A stretch of DNA of 64,000 nucleotides from Streptomyces sp. NBC_00287 (GCF_036173105.1 NZ_CP108053.1:2418001-2482000); one strand, 5' to 3'. Positions 1-8,337 are shown, numbered from the stretch's first letter. Numbers and translations: made by a program. The notes: a model not told the origin generated them from the letters alone.

Positions 1-66
1 CCGATTCCGGTGGTCGTCGTCAGCCGTGTGGTGGACGCCCCGCGCCGGATCATGTCCTGGTTCTGA
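1..66 (+). CDS. Possible C-terminal end of a protein cut by the window edge
   Basis: Reading the first base as codon position 1 gives an open frame of 21 residues ending VDAPRRIMSWF and a TGA stop at 64-66. The residues are hydrophobic then basic, as at the end of many membrane or secreted proteins, and codon use is normal for the window. The fragment is too short to assign to a family, and the other frames are also open over this span, so this is only a candidate. Confidence 0.3.
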   Translation, partial: PIPVVVVSRVVDAPRRIMSWF

Positions 67-139
67 GACCTGCTCAAGTAGGCCCCCACCAGCGGTCGTT
101 CATCAACTCAGTGTCGTAGCAAGGTCATTGAAAAGTGCA

Positions 140-394
140 TCAGGAGAGCAGGAAGTCCGCCTCCCCCGCCTTGGCGCCTTCGATGAAGGCCGTCATCTCG
201 TCGGTGGTGTAGATCAGCGCCGGCCCGTCCGGGTCGGTCGACTGACGGACGGCGATCCTTCCGTCGGCAAGCTTCATCGCCTCCAGGCAGTTGCCGCCAT
301 TGCCGCCGCTCCACGGCTTGTGCCAGCCCTCGCTGCCCAACTCCCGCGCGGGCATGCCGTTGTAGACGTGTATGCGCGGCTTGATGCGATCCAT
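140..394 (-). CDS. DUF397 domain protein
   Basis: This 84-residue protein has the usual DUF397 layout: a W-x-K/P-W-S-G-G-N-G-G-N-C stretch near residues 24-36, then 'VRQSTDPDGPALIYTTDEM' and a C-terminal 'FIEGAKAGEADFLL'. DUF397 proteins are small, abundant in Streptomyces and normally encoded beside an XRE-type regulator; several pairs influence development or antibiotic production, and the DUF397 partner may antagonise the regulator. Here the ATG follows the TGA of the XRE gene with no gap (TGA-ATG at 397-392 read on the minus strand), so translation is probably coupled and the two act as a pair. The molecular role is not known from sequence alone. Confidence 0.93.
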   Translation of the reverse strand: MDRIKPRIHVYNGMPARELGSEGWHKPWSGGNGGNCLEAMKLADGRIAVRQSTDPDGPALIYTTDEMTAFIEGAKAGEADFLLS

Positions 395-1255
395 TCACAA
401 CTCCTTGCGGAGATCCCGGAGGATCTCCTTCGTGCGATGTGCCGTAGCGGCCTGCGCCGCCATGCGGTCCATGACCTCCAGGTGGGTCGCCACCTCGGGG
501 CGCGCGTCGAGATAGACGGCGCCGGTCAGGTACTCGCTGTAGACCATGTCCGGCAGTTCTGACATGGCAAATCGGAACAGCACGAAGGGCCCGTACGTGC
601 CGGGATGCGGTCCGCTCTCGAACGGGGCGACCTGCAACGTCACATTGGGCAGCTTCGTGAGCTCGAGCAGCCGGTCGATCTGGGCACGCATCACCTCCGG
701 GCCGCCGACATGGCGGTGCAGCGCGGTCTCCTCCATGACGACCCACATACGGGGGGCGTCGGGCCGGGTGAGCAGGTCCTGGCGTTGCATGCGCAGCGCC
801 ACATGGCGCTCGATGTCGTCGGGCTTGGTCTGGCCGATGGCGCCCGATCTGAGCACTCCGCGCGCGTAGTCCTCGGTCTGCATCAGGCCGGGCACGAAGT
901 GGGGTTCGTAGGACCGGATGAGGCTCGCGGCCCCCTCCAGGCTGACGTACATCGAGAACCAGCCCGGCAGGATGTCGTGGAACCGCTGCCACCAGCCGGG
1001 CTTGTTGGCGTCCTCGGCCAGTTGCACAAAGGCCGCGGACTCCTCGTCACCGACCCCGTATGCCTTCAACAGCAGTTGGAGATACGGGATCTTGAGGGCG
1101 ACCTCGGCCATCTCCATCCGGCGGACGGTGGCGGGGGCGACACGCAGGACGCGGGCGGCCTCCTCGCGCTTGAGCCCGGCGCGTTCCCGCAGGTCCAGCA
1201 GGCGCCGGCCGAGGACGACCTGGCCGACCGTCGGCGCGGACCGCGGCTCGCTCAC
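395..1255 (-). CDS. XRE-family regulator with DUF5753 domain
   Basis: The protein is 286 residues from a GTG start at 1255, chosen because GGAGGTGGGAGG lies just upstream; longer in-frame starts lack a good ribosome site. Residues about 15-60 form a Cro/C1-type helix-turn-helix (GRRLLDLRERAGLKREEAARVL). The rest is a DUF5753 domain (WWQRFHDILPGWFSMYVSLE, then YEPHFVPGLMQTEDYARGVL). Such proteins are DNA-binding regulators related to WhiJ and paired with DUF397 proteins, as here. The gene diverges from a HATPase-domain gene, a common triad in Streptomyces. Two inverted repeats in the shared intergenic region are candidate operators. The ligand or signal sensed by DUF5753 is not known. Confidence 0.93.
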   Translation of the reverse strand: MSEPRSAPTVGQVVLGRRLLDLRERAGLKREEAARVLRVAPATVRRMEMAEVALKIPYLQLLLKAYGVGDEESAAFVQLAEDANKPGWWQRFHDILPGWFSMYVSLEGAASLIRSYEPHFVPGLMQTEDYARGVLRSGAIGQTKPDDIERHVALRMQRQDLLTRPDAPRMWVVMEETALHRHVGGPEVMRAQIDRLLELTKLPNVTLQVAPFESGPHPGTYGPFVLFRFAMSELPDMVYSEYLTGAVYLDARPEVATHLEVMDRMAAQAATAHRTKEILRDLRKEL

Positions 1256-1405
1256 CCTCCCACCTCCACCGATGAATCCTGACAGCCCTACGGCGCCATT
1301 CGAAGACCTATTCGAAGACCTGGGCAGACCTCCGGCGATCCCAATTGGCGCCGCTCGACATGCTGTTGCGAGCAGTGTGCCACGGCCATCCACCGCGTCA
1401 CACAG

Positions 1406-1441
1406 CACTCTGCAATTTTCAGAGTGACACTTGCCAAGTGT
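1406..1441. promoter_or_regulatory. Two adjacent inverted repeats, candidate operators
   Basis: CACTCTG (1406-1412) and CAGAGTG (1420-1426) form a perfect 7-bp inverted repeat around a 7-nt spacer. Immediately next to it ACACTTG (1427-1433), C, CAAGTGT (1435-1441) forms a second perfect 7-bp inverted repeat. Both lie between the divergent XRE and HATPase genes, and the second overlaps the alternative TTG start at 1431. Binding by the XRE protein is inferred from position only. Confidence 0.55.
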
Positions 1442-1457
1442 TCACGGCGGGGCGATA

Positions 1458-2060
1458 GTGGCAAGCGTGATTCCGTCCGCGCCCTTAGGAACAGACGCCG
1501 CCGCAGGCCTGCTCGGCCTCGGTGCCGCCACGGCGGTAGGCCCTCAGCGGGGTCCCGCCGAGCGCCGGTTCCGCTTCGAGCTGGCCGCACATCCGGGTTC
1601 CCCCGCACAGGCCAGACGGCTGACGAGGGCCCGACTGACCGGCTGGTCGGTCTGCGAGGACACCTGCGACACGGCGGCCCTGGTGGTCTCCGAACTCGTC
1701 ACCAACGCCATCGTGCACACGGCGAGCAGGCACATCGTCTGCGAGCTGCACGACGGCGACGACCTGGTGCGCATAGCCGTGCGCGACCAAGGGTGCGCAC
1801 CGGGTGAGCCCCACCCCGCCGCGCAGCGCGCCGACGAGGAGCATGGGAGGGGATTGCTCCTGGTCGACGCCCTCTGTCACTCCTGGGGCGCCCATGAGCA
1901 CGGGCCCGGACTGCTGGTCTGGGCGGAACTGCCGCGCAAGGCGGACACGCCTCGCGAGGACACCGGGCCGCGCAACGACCTGGGCTGGGGGGCACGGCCG
2001 AAGCCCGGTGGCCCGGCCGGGGGCTCCGACGGCGACGACGAAGACGGGGGCCCTGCGTGA
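1458..2060 (+). CDS. ATP-binding protein, anti-sigma-factor kinase-like (HATPase_c)
   Basis: About 200 residues. The central part carries a GHKL/RsbW-type ATPase fold: an N-box VVSELVTNAIVH, then 'IAVRDQGCAP' (G1) and 'HGRGLLLVDALCHSWG' (G2). Proteins of this type are plentiful in Streptomyces and may phosphorylate anti-anti-sigma factors or act as partners of XRE/DUF397 pairs; none of this can be decided here. I prefer GTG 1458, preceded by GGCGGGGCG; TTG 1431 and GTG 1467 are alternatives, and TTG 1431 lies inside a palindrome. The C-terminus is a Gly/Asp-rich, probably disordered tail. The stop overlaps the next start by four bases (GTGA), so the two genes are coupled. Confidence 0.85.
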   Translation: MASVIPSAPLGTDAAAGLLGLGAATAVGPQRGPAERRFRFELAAHPGSPAQARRLTRARLTGWSVCEDTCDTAALVVSELVTNAIVHTASRHIVCELHDGDDLVRIAVRDQGCAPGEPHPAAQRADEEHGRGLLLVDALCHSWGAHEHGPGLLVWAELPRKADTPREDTGPRNDLGWGARPKPGGPAGGSDGDDEDGGPA

Positions 2061-2485
2061 GCGTTACGTCCGCCGGCGGTCAGATATTGAGCCTGGACAC
2101 ACTGGTCCGAATTCGCCGCGGGTTCGCTCCGCGGGTTGAGCCGTCGAAGTTGGCGGTGCCGGAGGGTATGACTGCGCCGCTGGGGTTTGATGCGGTGGCT
2201 GTACCTGCTCGTCTTGGGGCGCTGATTCTGCCTCGGTTGCCTCAGGTGGGGTGTGTGTACGCCGATGACGCGTACTGGTGGTGGATCGTTCCGGCTGACT
2301 CCGATTACGCGCTGGAGTGGCCCGAGCCTTGTCGGTATGCGACGGGTGCGGTGGTGCCGGAAGAGGTTCGGCTGATTCATCGGCCGGAGGGGGCGGTGCC
2401 TTATACGCCGCCGATTCCGTTGTATTTGGCGTTGTGTCGGCTTACGGGGGCTACGCCGCCCTGGTCTCGGCAGGTCAGTGCGTAG
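2057..2485 (+). CDS. Conserved hypothetical protein coupled to the HATPase gene
   Basis: 142 residues, no signal peptide or membrane segment. I do not recognise a characterised family. The middle ('FDAVAVPARLGALILPRL' then 'YADDAYWWWIVPADSDYAL') faintly resembles the N-terminal primase/polymerase-fold domains found in many Streptomyces hypothetical proteins, but the catalytic residues are not evident, so this is only a suggestion. The GTG start overlaps the stop of the upstream ATPase gene, implying co-translation and perhaps a shared task. Third-position T is commoner than in neighbouring genes, giving a slightly lower GC content. Confidence 0.75.
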   Translation: MSVTSAGGQILSLDTLVRIRRGFAPRVEPSKLAVPEGMTAPLGFDAVAVPARLGALILPRLPQVGCVYADDAYWWWIVPADSDYALEWPEPCRYATGAVVPEEVRLIHRPEGAVPYTPPIPLYLALCRLTGATPPWSRQVSA

Positions 2486-2628
2486 CGCTCCGCGGGCTGC
2501 GCCGTAGATCATCTGCGGGCCGGTGGGGCCTCGCGCCCCTTTGGGGGCGCCCCTGTACCCCATGTTTGCGCCCTGGCCCGGAGCCTTCCCGGCCGCCATA
2601 GTGACCCTCGGCGATCGGGGGAGGCTAC
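2486..2628. repeat. Intergenic Streptomyces-type repeat with hairpin
   Basis: This gap holds a G/C-rich stretch of the kind scattered through Streptomyces genomes ('CGTAGATCATCTGCGGGCC...'). It includes a hairpin, GCGCCCC (2533-2539) and GGGGCGC (2544-2550), with a TTTG loop. It may terminate transcription of the upstream pair. A GGGGGAGG ribosome site for the ABC gene lies at its end. Confidence 0.5.
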
Positions 2629-4548
2629 GTGGGTGAGGTGTCCGAGTCCGAGCGACTGCTCTTCGGTGGGCCCCTGCGGTACGACATGGGCTGGAGTCAG
2701 CACCGTGACGCGTTCCTGGAGTTGAACTTCCGGTCCATGGTGACGCGGCTGCCGGGGCTGTTGGCCTCCAGTTTCCGGCTTGCCTGGCAGGCCGATCGGG
2801 GCGCCGCGCGGACCGTGCTCGCGGCCGAGGTCGGCCGGGGGTTGTCACAGGCCGTCGGCCTGCTCGCCGTGAACAGCGTGCTGGGGCGGCTGATCGGCGA
2901 CGGGGCGATCGAGGACCGGCTGCGGGATGCCGTACCGGCGCTGGTGACCATGGCCGCCGTGATGCTGATCGGCGCACTGCTGCGGGCCGCGTCGACGTAT
3001 GCCACCGGGCGGCTGGAGCCGAAGGTGGAGCGCGTAGCCACCGAGCTCTATCTGGAGCGGGCCGCCGCCGTGGAGCTGGCCGCGATCGAGGACCACGCCT
3101 TTCACAAGCTGCTGGACACCGCGCAGTACGGCGCCTCCTCGGCCCGGCGCATGATCTCCTACAGCGCCCGTGTGGTGAACGCGATGATCTCGCTGATCGC
3201 GGCCGCCGGTGTACTGACCGTGCTGCACCCCGCCCTGCTCCCGCTGCTGGCCACGATGACGCTGCCCAGCGCCTGGAGCGCCCTGACGAACGCCCGGCGC
3301 CGCTACGAGTCGTTCCACACCTGGGTGCAGCACGCCCGCGCCGGCCAGCTGATCAGCGGGCTGCTCACCGAACCGGCCGCCGCCCCGGAGATCCGGGTGC
3401 ACGGCGTCGGCCCGTTCCTGCTGCGCCACTTCCGGGCCATGTCGGAGACCGCGGAGGCGGAACAGGCGCGGCTGGCCCGGCTCGCGGCCCGTACCGGACT
3501 GATCGCGGCGGCCTTCACGGGCCTCGCCACGGTGGCGACGTACGCGACGCTCGGCTGGCTGCTGCTGGCCGGCGCGATGGCGCTGTCCGTGGCGGGCACC
3601 GCGGTGATCGCCATCCGGACCGGCTCGGCCAGCCTGGACAGTCTGGTGCTGGAGATCAACCAGTTGCACGAGGAGGCCCTGTTCGTGGGCGATCTGCAAC
3701 GGCTGTACGTCGAGGCGGCCGAGCGGGCGATCCCGGTCGGCGGTGAGCCGCTGCCGGAGGACCCGCGGGAGATCCGGTTCGAGAACGTCACCTTCAACTA
3801 CCCGGGTGAGTCCACCCGCCCGGCCCTGGACGATGTCACGCTCACCCTGCCGCTGGGCCGGATCGTGGCGCTGGTCGGCGAGAACGGCTCGGGCAAGACC
3901 ACCCTGGTGAAGCTGCTCGCGGGCCTGTACACCCCGGACCGGGGCCGGATCCTGTGGGACGACGTCGACGCGGCCGGAGCCGACCGGCACCAACTCGCCG
4001 AGCGCATCGCGATGGTGGCCCAGGACTTCAAGCGGTGGCCGTTCACCGCGCGGGTCAATGTCGCCGTAGGACGGTCGGCGGCGCCGCTGACCGAGGAGCG
4101 TCTTGCGGACGCGGTGGCCGCGGCCGGGGCCGAGGAGGTGGTGGCCGATCTGCCGCGCGGTCTGGACACGCTGCTGGCCCGGCAGTTCAACGGCGGACAT
4201 GAGCTGTCCGGCGGGCAGTGGCAGCGGCTGGGGATCGCCCGGGCCGCCTATCGGCGCGGCCGGATTCTGATCGTGGACGAGCCGACGGCTGCCCTGGACG
4301 CCCGGGCCGAGCTGGAGGTCTTCGACAAGATCCGCGCCCTGGCCTCGGCCGGGCAGACGGTCGTGCTGATCACCCACCGGCTGGCGTCCGTACGCCATGC
4401 CGATCTGGTGCATGTCCTCGACCAGGGCCGGCTGGTGGAGTCCGGCACACCCGACGAGCTGCTGGCCGACGGCGGTCTCTACGCGGAGCTGTACGCGCTC
4501 CAGGCGGAGCAGTTCACGCTGCGGGTGCCCGCCCCGAAGGCGGGCTGA
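2629..4548 (+). CDS. ABC exporter, fused membrane and ATPase domains
   Basis: 639 residues. The first ~350 form a transmembrane domain with several hydrophobic helices; the rest is an ABC ATPase. Visible motifs are Walker A GENGSGKTT (residue 417 on), signature LSGGQ (526 on), Walker B RILIVDEPTAALD (545 on) and the H-loop THR. One membrane plus one ATPase domain per chain is the half-transporter arrangement of exporters, so it should work as a homodimer, or a heterodimer with an unlinked partner, in the cytoplasmic membrane. No substrate gene, peptide precursor or regulator is adjacent, so the cargo is unknown. The GTG start follows a GGGGGAGG ribosome site. All catalytic motifs look intact. 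Confidence 0.92.
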   Translation: MGEVSESERLLFGGPLRYDMGWSQHRDAFLELNFRSMVTRLPGLLASSFRLAWQADRGAARTVLAAEVGRGLSQAVGLLAVNSVLGRLIGDGAIEDRLRDAVPALVTMAAVMLIGALLRAASTYATGRLEPKVERVATELYLERAAAVELAAIEDHAFHKLLDTAQYGASSARRMISYSARVVNAMISLIAAAGVLTVLHPALLPLLATMTLPSAWSALTNARRRYESFHTWVQHARAGQLISGLLTEPAAAPEIRVHGVGPFLLRHFRAMSETAEAEQARLARLAARTGLIAAAFTGLATVATYATLGWLLLAGAMALSVAGTAVIAIRTGSASLDSLVLEINQLHEEALFVGDLQRLYVEAAERAIPVGGEPLPEDPREIRFENVTFNYPGESTRPALDDVTLTLPLGRIVALVGENGSGKTTLVKLLAGLYTPDRGRILWDDVDAAGADRHQLAERIAMVAQDFKRWPFTARVNVAVGRSAAPLTEERLADAVAAAGAEEVVADLPRGLDTLLARQFNGGHELSGGQWQRLGIARAAYRRGRILIVDEPTAALDARAELEVFDKIRALASAGQTVVLITHRLASVRHADLVHVLDQGRLVESGTPDELLADGGLYAELYALQAEQFTLRVPAPKAG

Positions 4549-4566
4549 CCTCAGGACCTCAGCACC

Positions 4567-4749
4567 TCATGCGGCCGCGTCGACGACCACGTCACTGCGC
4601 ACGATCACCAGAAAGGTGTCCGTCGCCAGATCCATCACTACCTCGGCGTCCAGGCCCTCCCGACGCCGCGCCTGCGCGAACTCCTCCGCCGGCCACGAAC
4701 CTCGCGGACCGCCGGCAGGAAAGCGCTCGAGCACCGTTCGCCTGTTCAC
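4567..4749 (-). CDS. Small conserved hypothetical protein
   Basis: 60 residues from a GTG start with GGAGGTGCAG just upstream. The sequence is soluble and has a 'DAEVVMDLATDTFLVIV' core that looks like two beta strands. I recall near-identical short proteins in other Streptomyces genomes but know no function. It converges on the ABC exporter gene with an 18-bp gap and no obvious terminator between them. The clear ribosome site and conserved-looking core are the reasons for calling it real. Confidence 0.7.
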   Translation of the reverse strand: MNRRTVLERFPAGGPRGSWPAEEFAQARRREGLDAEVVMDLATDTFLVIVRSDVVVDAAA

Positions 4750-4893
4750 CCTGCACCTCCATCTAGCGCTGTACTCGAAGAGTTAAACGCCAACGGGCGG
4801 GTGAACGCCTCTCTAAGTGACGGGACTGAGACATAGTTGACACTTGTCCACGGCAAAATGTGAGCCGCATCTCACCTGCTGTTACGTTCCGCT

Positions 4894-5583
4894 TCAGTCC
4901 TCGTACTCGTCGTGACACCGGACGCGTTCACTGCCCGCGGGCGCCCCCAGCTCCGACGCGCGTCCCTTCGGCTCCTCCCACTCCTCCTGTCGGCCCAGCG
5001 CGGTCAGATCCAGAAAGCTGCTGGTCGAACCGAGGCCGTCGAGTCCGCGCTCGTATGTCGAGTAGGTGTGGAACACCCGGTCGCGGTCCCTGAGGAAGCA
5101 GCTCACGCCGGGCCGCTCGACGAGTTCCCCCTCGTGCTCCCGGGTCACCTCGAAGTCGCGGTTGAAGTCATTGCCGTACGACGAGAACCAGGGCACCGTC
5201 CAGCCCATCCGTGCCTTGAACGGCAGGATCCTGGTGTACGGCGCCCTGGAGACGGCCACGAACGAGGTGTCGCGGGCCCGCAGATGGGCGAGATGGCCGA
5301 CCTGGTCCAGGAAGGCCGAGCAGCTGCGGCAGCCGGCCTCCCACTCGGGCGCGAACATGAAGTGGTAGACGACGAGTTGGTGCCGTCCCTCGAAGAGGTC
5401 GAGCAGGGTGGCCTTGCCGTCGCCGCCCTCGAAGACGTACTCCGTGTCGATCTCGACCATGGGCAGCCGGCGCCGCTCGGCGTTGAGCGCGTCACGCGCG
5501 CGCGTGGCCGCCTTCTCCCTGCGCAGTAACTCCTCACGCGCCGCGCGCCATTCGGCACGCGAGACGATCTCCGGAAGCGACAT
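4894..5583 (-). CDS. DUF899 family thioredoxin-like protein
   Basis: 229 residues. The features of DUF899 are present: 'LLRREKAATRARDALNAERRRLPMVEID', 'LLDLFEGRHQLVVYHFMFAPEWEAGCRSCSAFLDQVG', and 'PWFSSYGNDFNRDF' in the middle. The fold is thioredoxin-like, with a C-x-x-C (CRSC) at the position of a redox motif, but family members have no established reaction. It is probably cytoplasmic, with no signal peptide. It stands alone, 79 bp downstream of a P450 gene in the same direction, so read-through is possible. A short inverted repeat, GTGAG/CTCAC (4861-4876), lies just past its stop. Confidence 0.88.
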   Translation of the reverse strand: MSLPEIVSRAEWRAAREELLRREKAATRARDALNAERRRLPMVEIDTEYVFEGGDGKATLLDLFEGRHQLVVYHFMFAPEWEAGCRSCSAFLDQVGHLAHLRARDTSFVAVSRAPYTRILPFKARMGWTVPWFSSYGNDFNRDFEVTREHEGELVERPGVSCFLRDRDRVFHTYSTYERGLDGLGSTSSFLDLTALGRQEEWEEPKGRASELGAPAGSERVRCHDEYED

Positions 5584-5642
5584 GGGGCCCCTCCTGTGCG
5601 ACGGTCCGTTCTGGGTGGTGACCGACGGGAGGGGCGGAACTC

Positions 5643-5686
5643 ATCGCTGGGTCACAAGATTTTTATCGCTGCGTCACAAGATTTTT
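5643..5686. repeat. 22-bp tandem duplication at the P450 stop codon
   Basis: Bases 5643-5664 and 5665-5686 are two copies of one 22-bp unit (ATCGCTGnGTCACAAGATTT and two more bases), differing only at 5650/5672. Read on the minus strand, each copy encodes the P450 ending KNLVTQR followed by a stop (TAA in the upstream copy, TGA in the downstream one), so the duplication left the protein unchanged. Confidence 0.85.
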
Positions 5687-6856
5687 TCCGTACGTCACCT
5701 CAAGGGCAACGAGCCCCCGGGCACGCAGGGAGGGACGCCACCGTACGTCGGTCTCGGCGAGCGCGAGTCGAGGGAACCGTTCGAGGAGCGCGGCCAGGGC
5801 GATCTCGGTCTCGGCGCGGGCCAGCGGGGCGCCGAGGCAGTAGTGGATGCCGTGTCCCAGGGCGAGATGGCCGGAGGCGTCGCGGCCGAGGTCGAGGCGG
5901 TCGGGGTCCGGGAAGCGGGCGGGGTCGCGGTTGGCGGCGGCCAGGGAGAGCAGCACGGTCTCACCGGCGGGGACGGTGACGCCCCCGAGGGTGACGTCCT
6001 CCGTCGCGAACCGCCGGATGGCGAGCAGGGCGGGACCTTCGTAACGGACGAACTCCTCGACGGCGGAGGGGATGCGGGAGGGGTCCTCGCGGAGTGCGGC
6101 GAGCTGCTCGGGGTGGCGCAGGAGTCCGAGTACCGCGTTGCCGATGAGCTGCACGGTGTTCTCGTAGCCGGCGAAGAGGATGAGGAAGGCGAGCGACATC
6201 AGCTCGTCCTCGGTGAGCCGGTCGCCCTCGTCGCGCACCGCGATCAGGTCGGAGAGCAGATCGTCGGCGGGCTGTTTGCGCTTGTCCGCGAGGAGCCCGG
6301 TGAAGAAGGCGAGCATCGCCGCCACCGCTTCCTTCGCGGCGTGCGGGCGGGCCGGGTCCGGGGCGACGAGAGTGTCGGTCCAGGTCCTGAAGTCACGCCG
6401 CTGTCCGTCCGGGACGCCGAGGAGGTCGCAGATGACGGTGATGGGGAGCGGGGCGGCGTAGGAGGCGATGAGGTCGGTGGTGCCGTGCTCACCCAGGGCG
6501 TCCAGGAGCCGGTCGGCCGTCTGCCTGATGGGTGCCCGGAGTTGCTCGACTCGGCGTGCGGTGAAGGCTCGGACGACCAGTCGGCGGATGCGGGTGTGGT
6601 CCGGCGGGTCCATGTTGAGGAGGTTGGCGTCGAGGGCCGGCGGCAGCGCGAAACCCCGGTAATTCCCAGGCGCCGCATGCCTCTTGTCCAGCGACAGACG
6701 AGGATCGGCGAGCGCCGCGCGGACGTCCTCGTACCGGGTGACGATCCAGGCGGGGTTCCCGTCGGTCCCCGCGATCCGGTGCGCCGGCGCGCTTTCGCGC
6801 AGGCGCCGGTATACGTCGTAGGGCTGCTCGATGAGGCCGTCGGCGAGGTCGGTCAT
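5663..6856 (-). CDS. Cytochrome P450
   Basis: 397 residues, the normal length of a soluble bacterial P450. The haem loop is LGHGIHYCLG (Leu where Phe is usual; the Cys ligand is present), the K-helix ExxR is in 'EEFVRYEGP', and the I-helix reads AGYENT. The common I-helix pattern is AGxET, so Asn replaces the usual oxygen-activating Thr. Substrate cannot be inferred. The ATG lies 10 bp after the stop of an MTA/SAH-deaminase-like gene in the same direction, so the two are probably co-transcribed. No ferredoxin or reductase gene is adjacent, so electrons must come from elsewhere. The 3' end carries a 22-bp tandem duplication. Confidence 0.94.
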   Translation of the reverse strand: MTDLADGLIEQPYDVYRRLRESAPAHRIAGTDGNPAWIVTRYEDVRAALADPRLSLDKRHAAPGNYRGFALPPALDANLLNMDPPDHTRIRRLVVRAFTARRVEQLRAPIRQTADRLLDALGEHGTTDLIASYAAPLPITVICDLLGVPDGQRRDFRTWTDTLVAPDPARPHAAKEAVAAMLAFFTGLLADKRKQPADDLLSDLIAVRDEGDRLTEDELMSLAFLILFAGYENTVQLIGNAVLGLLRHPEQLAALREDPSRIPSAVEEFVRYEGPALLAIRRFATEDVTLGGVTVPAGETVLLSLAAANRDPARFPDPDRLDLGRDASGHLALGHGIHYCLGAPLARAETEIALAALLERFPRLALAETDVRWRPSLRARGLVALEVTYGKNLVTQR

Positions 6857-6866
6857 GGAGATCAGC

Positions 6867-8210
6867 CTATGTGTCGTAATCCTGGATCCGCTTGCCGTGA
6901 CTCCGGTCGAGGAGGCCGGGCAGGCGTTCCGTCAACTCCCCTACCACGGCGGCGATATCGAGGGTGAGCAGCTCGCGATTGCGCATCAGGATGCGGCCGT
7001 CGACGATCGTGGTGCGTACGTCGGAGGAGCGGGCGCTGTGGACGAGGGTCGCGGCGAGGTCGTGGACGGGTTGGGTGTGCGGGCCTGTGAGGTCGACGAG
7101 GATGATGTCGGCCCGTCGTCCGGGGGCGATACTGCCGATGCGGTCACCGAGCCCTACGGCCCCCGCACTTTGGAGTGTTGCGTGGTGCAGGGCTTGACGG
7201 GACGTCAGCCAGCGGGGATCGCCCGTCGTCGACTTCTGGATGAGCGCGGTGAGGGCCATCGACTCCCAGACGTCCAGGGAGTTGTTGGAGGCGGCGCCGT
7301 CCGTGGCGAGTCCGACGGGGATGCCGATCTCGCGCAGGGCGCGCACCGGTGTGGTGGTGGGCCAGCCGAACTTGAGGTAGCCGCGGGGGGCGGTGGCGAC
7401 GGCCGTACGACCGGAGGCGTTCTGCAGCACCGGCAGATCGCGGTCGAGGATCCCGGTGCCATGGGCGATGAGGACGTCGGTGTCGAGGATCCCGGTGCGC
7501 TGGAGGACGCCAATGGGCGTGACGCCGTGCCGGGCGAGGCTCGCCTCGGTCTGGTCGCGGTTCTCGGAGGCGTGGAGGTGGACGGGGAGGCCGTGCTCGC
7601 GGGCGAGTTCGGCGGTGACGGTGAGGTCGGCGTCGGTGACCGTGTAGGGGGCGTGGGGTGCGAGGGCGGTGGTGATACGGCCGCCGCGGCGGCTGAGCGC
7701 GAACTCCAGTGACCGCTCCCGGCCTTGGGGACCCTGGGAGGAGAAGAAGGCCTCGCCGAGATGAGCCCGCATCCCGCACTCGTCGACGACAGCGGCGACC
7801 GCCTCCATGGAGAAGTAGTGATCGGCGAAGCAGGTGACCCCCGCGCGGATCATCTCGGCGCAGGCGAGCCGCGCCCCCAACTCCACATCCTTCTCCGTGA
7901 GGTTGGACTCGATGGGCCAGACGACGTCGTTGAACCACTCCTCGGTGGGCAGATCCTCGGCGACCCCGCGCAGCGCGACCATCGGCGCATGCGTATGGCA
8001 GTTGACGAGCCCGGGCAGGGCGACCTGGCCACGGGCGTCGAGGCGCTCCACGGCAGGCCGGTCCACCACCTCGGCGGCACCCTTGACGGCCTCGACCGCG
8101 CCGTCCCGTACGACGATCGCGGCGTCCTCCCGGAACCCGATCCGCTCTTGATCGTCGTGCACGAGGACGGTGCATCCGGTGATGATGAGGTCGGCGACGG
8201 TCGGCGTCAT
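6867..8210 (-). CDS. Amidohydrolase of the MTA/SAH deaminase type
   Basis: 447 residues, the usual length for metal-dependent amidohydrolases of the ATZ/TRZ-MtaD group. Metal and catalytic motifs are visible: PGLVNCHTHAPM (HxH), 'LPVHLHASE', 'VLIAHGTGI', and 'LATDGAASNNSLDVWESM' with the conserved Asp. The last closely matches deaminases of 5'-methylthioadenosine, S-adenosylhomocysteine or related purines. Hydrolytic deamination of an adenine- or guanine-type ring is therefore the best guess; the exact substrate is open. It is cytoplasmic and is the first gene of a likely operon with the P450 downstream. The upstream gap of 127 bp is shared with a divergent EEP-family gene. Confidence 0.88.
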   Translation of the reverse strand: MTPTVADLIITGCTVLVHDDQERIGFREDAAIVVRDGAVEAVKGAAEVVDRPAVERLDARGQVALPGLVNCHTHAPMVALRGVAEDLPTEEWFNDVVWPIESNLTEKDVELGARLACAEMIRAGVTCFADHYFSMEAVAAVVDECGMRAHLGEAFFSSQGPQGRERSLEFALSRRGGRITTALAPHAPYTVTDADLTVTAELAREHGLPVHLHASENRDQTEASLARHGVTPIGVLQRTGILDTDVLIAHGTGILDRDLPVLQNASGRTAVATAPRGYLKFGWPTTTPVRALREIGIPVGLATDGAASNNSLDVWESMALTALIQKSTTGDPRWLTSRQALHHATLQSAGAVGLGDRIGSIAPGRRADIILVDLTGPHTQPVHDLAATLVHSARSSDVRTTIVDGRILMRNRELLTLDIAAVVGELTERLPGLLDRSHGKRIQDYDT

Positions 8211-8337
8211 ACGGCCAACGTACGACGGCGTACCGGCGTCGTGTGAGCCGAACCGCGCATGTCGTCGTCGCCCTGTCGCGGCCCCGGTCGAACGAGCACT
8301 CTGGCCTCACCACAACGGCTTCCGGAAAGGGCCCGGC

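Noticed and set aside
4838..4855. TTGACACTTGTCC as a promoter or relative of the 1427-1441 palindrome
   Set aside because: No -10 box at proper spacing, and the dyad is only partial; the similarity to the XRE-locus repeat may be chance.
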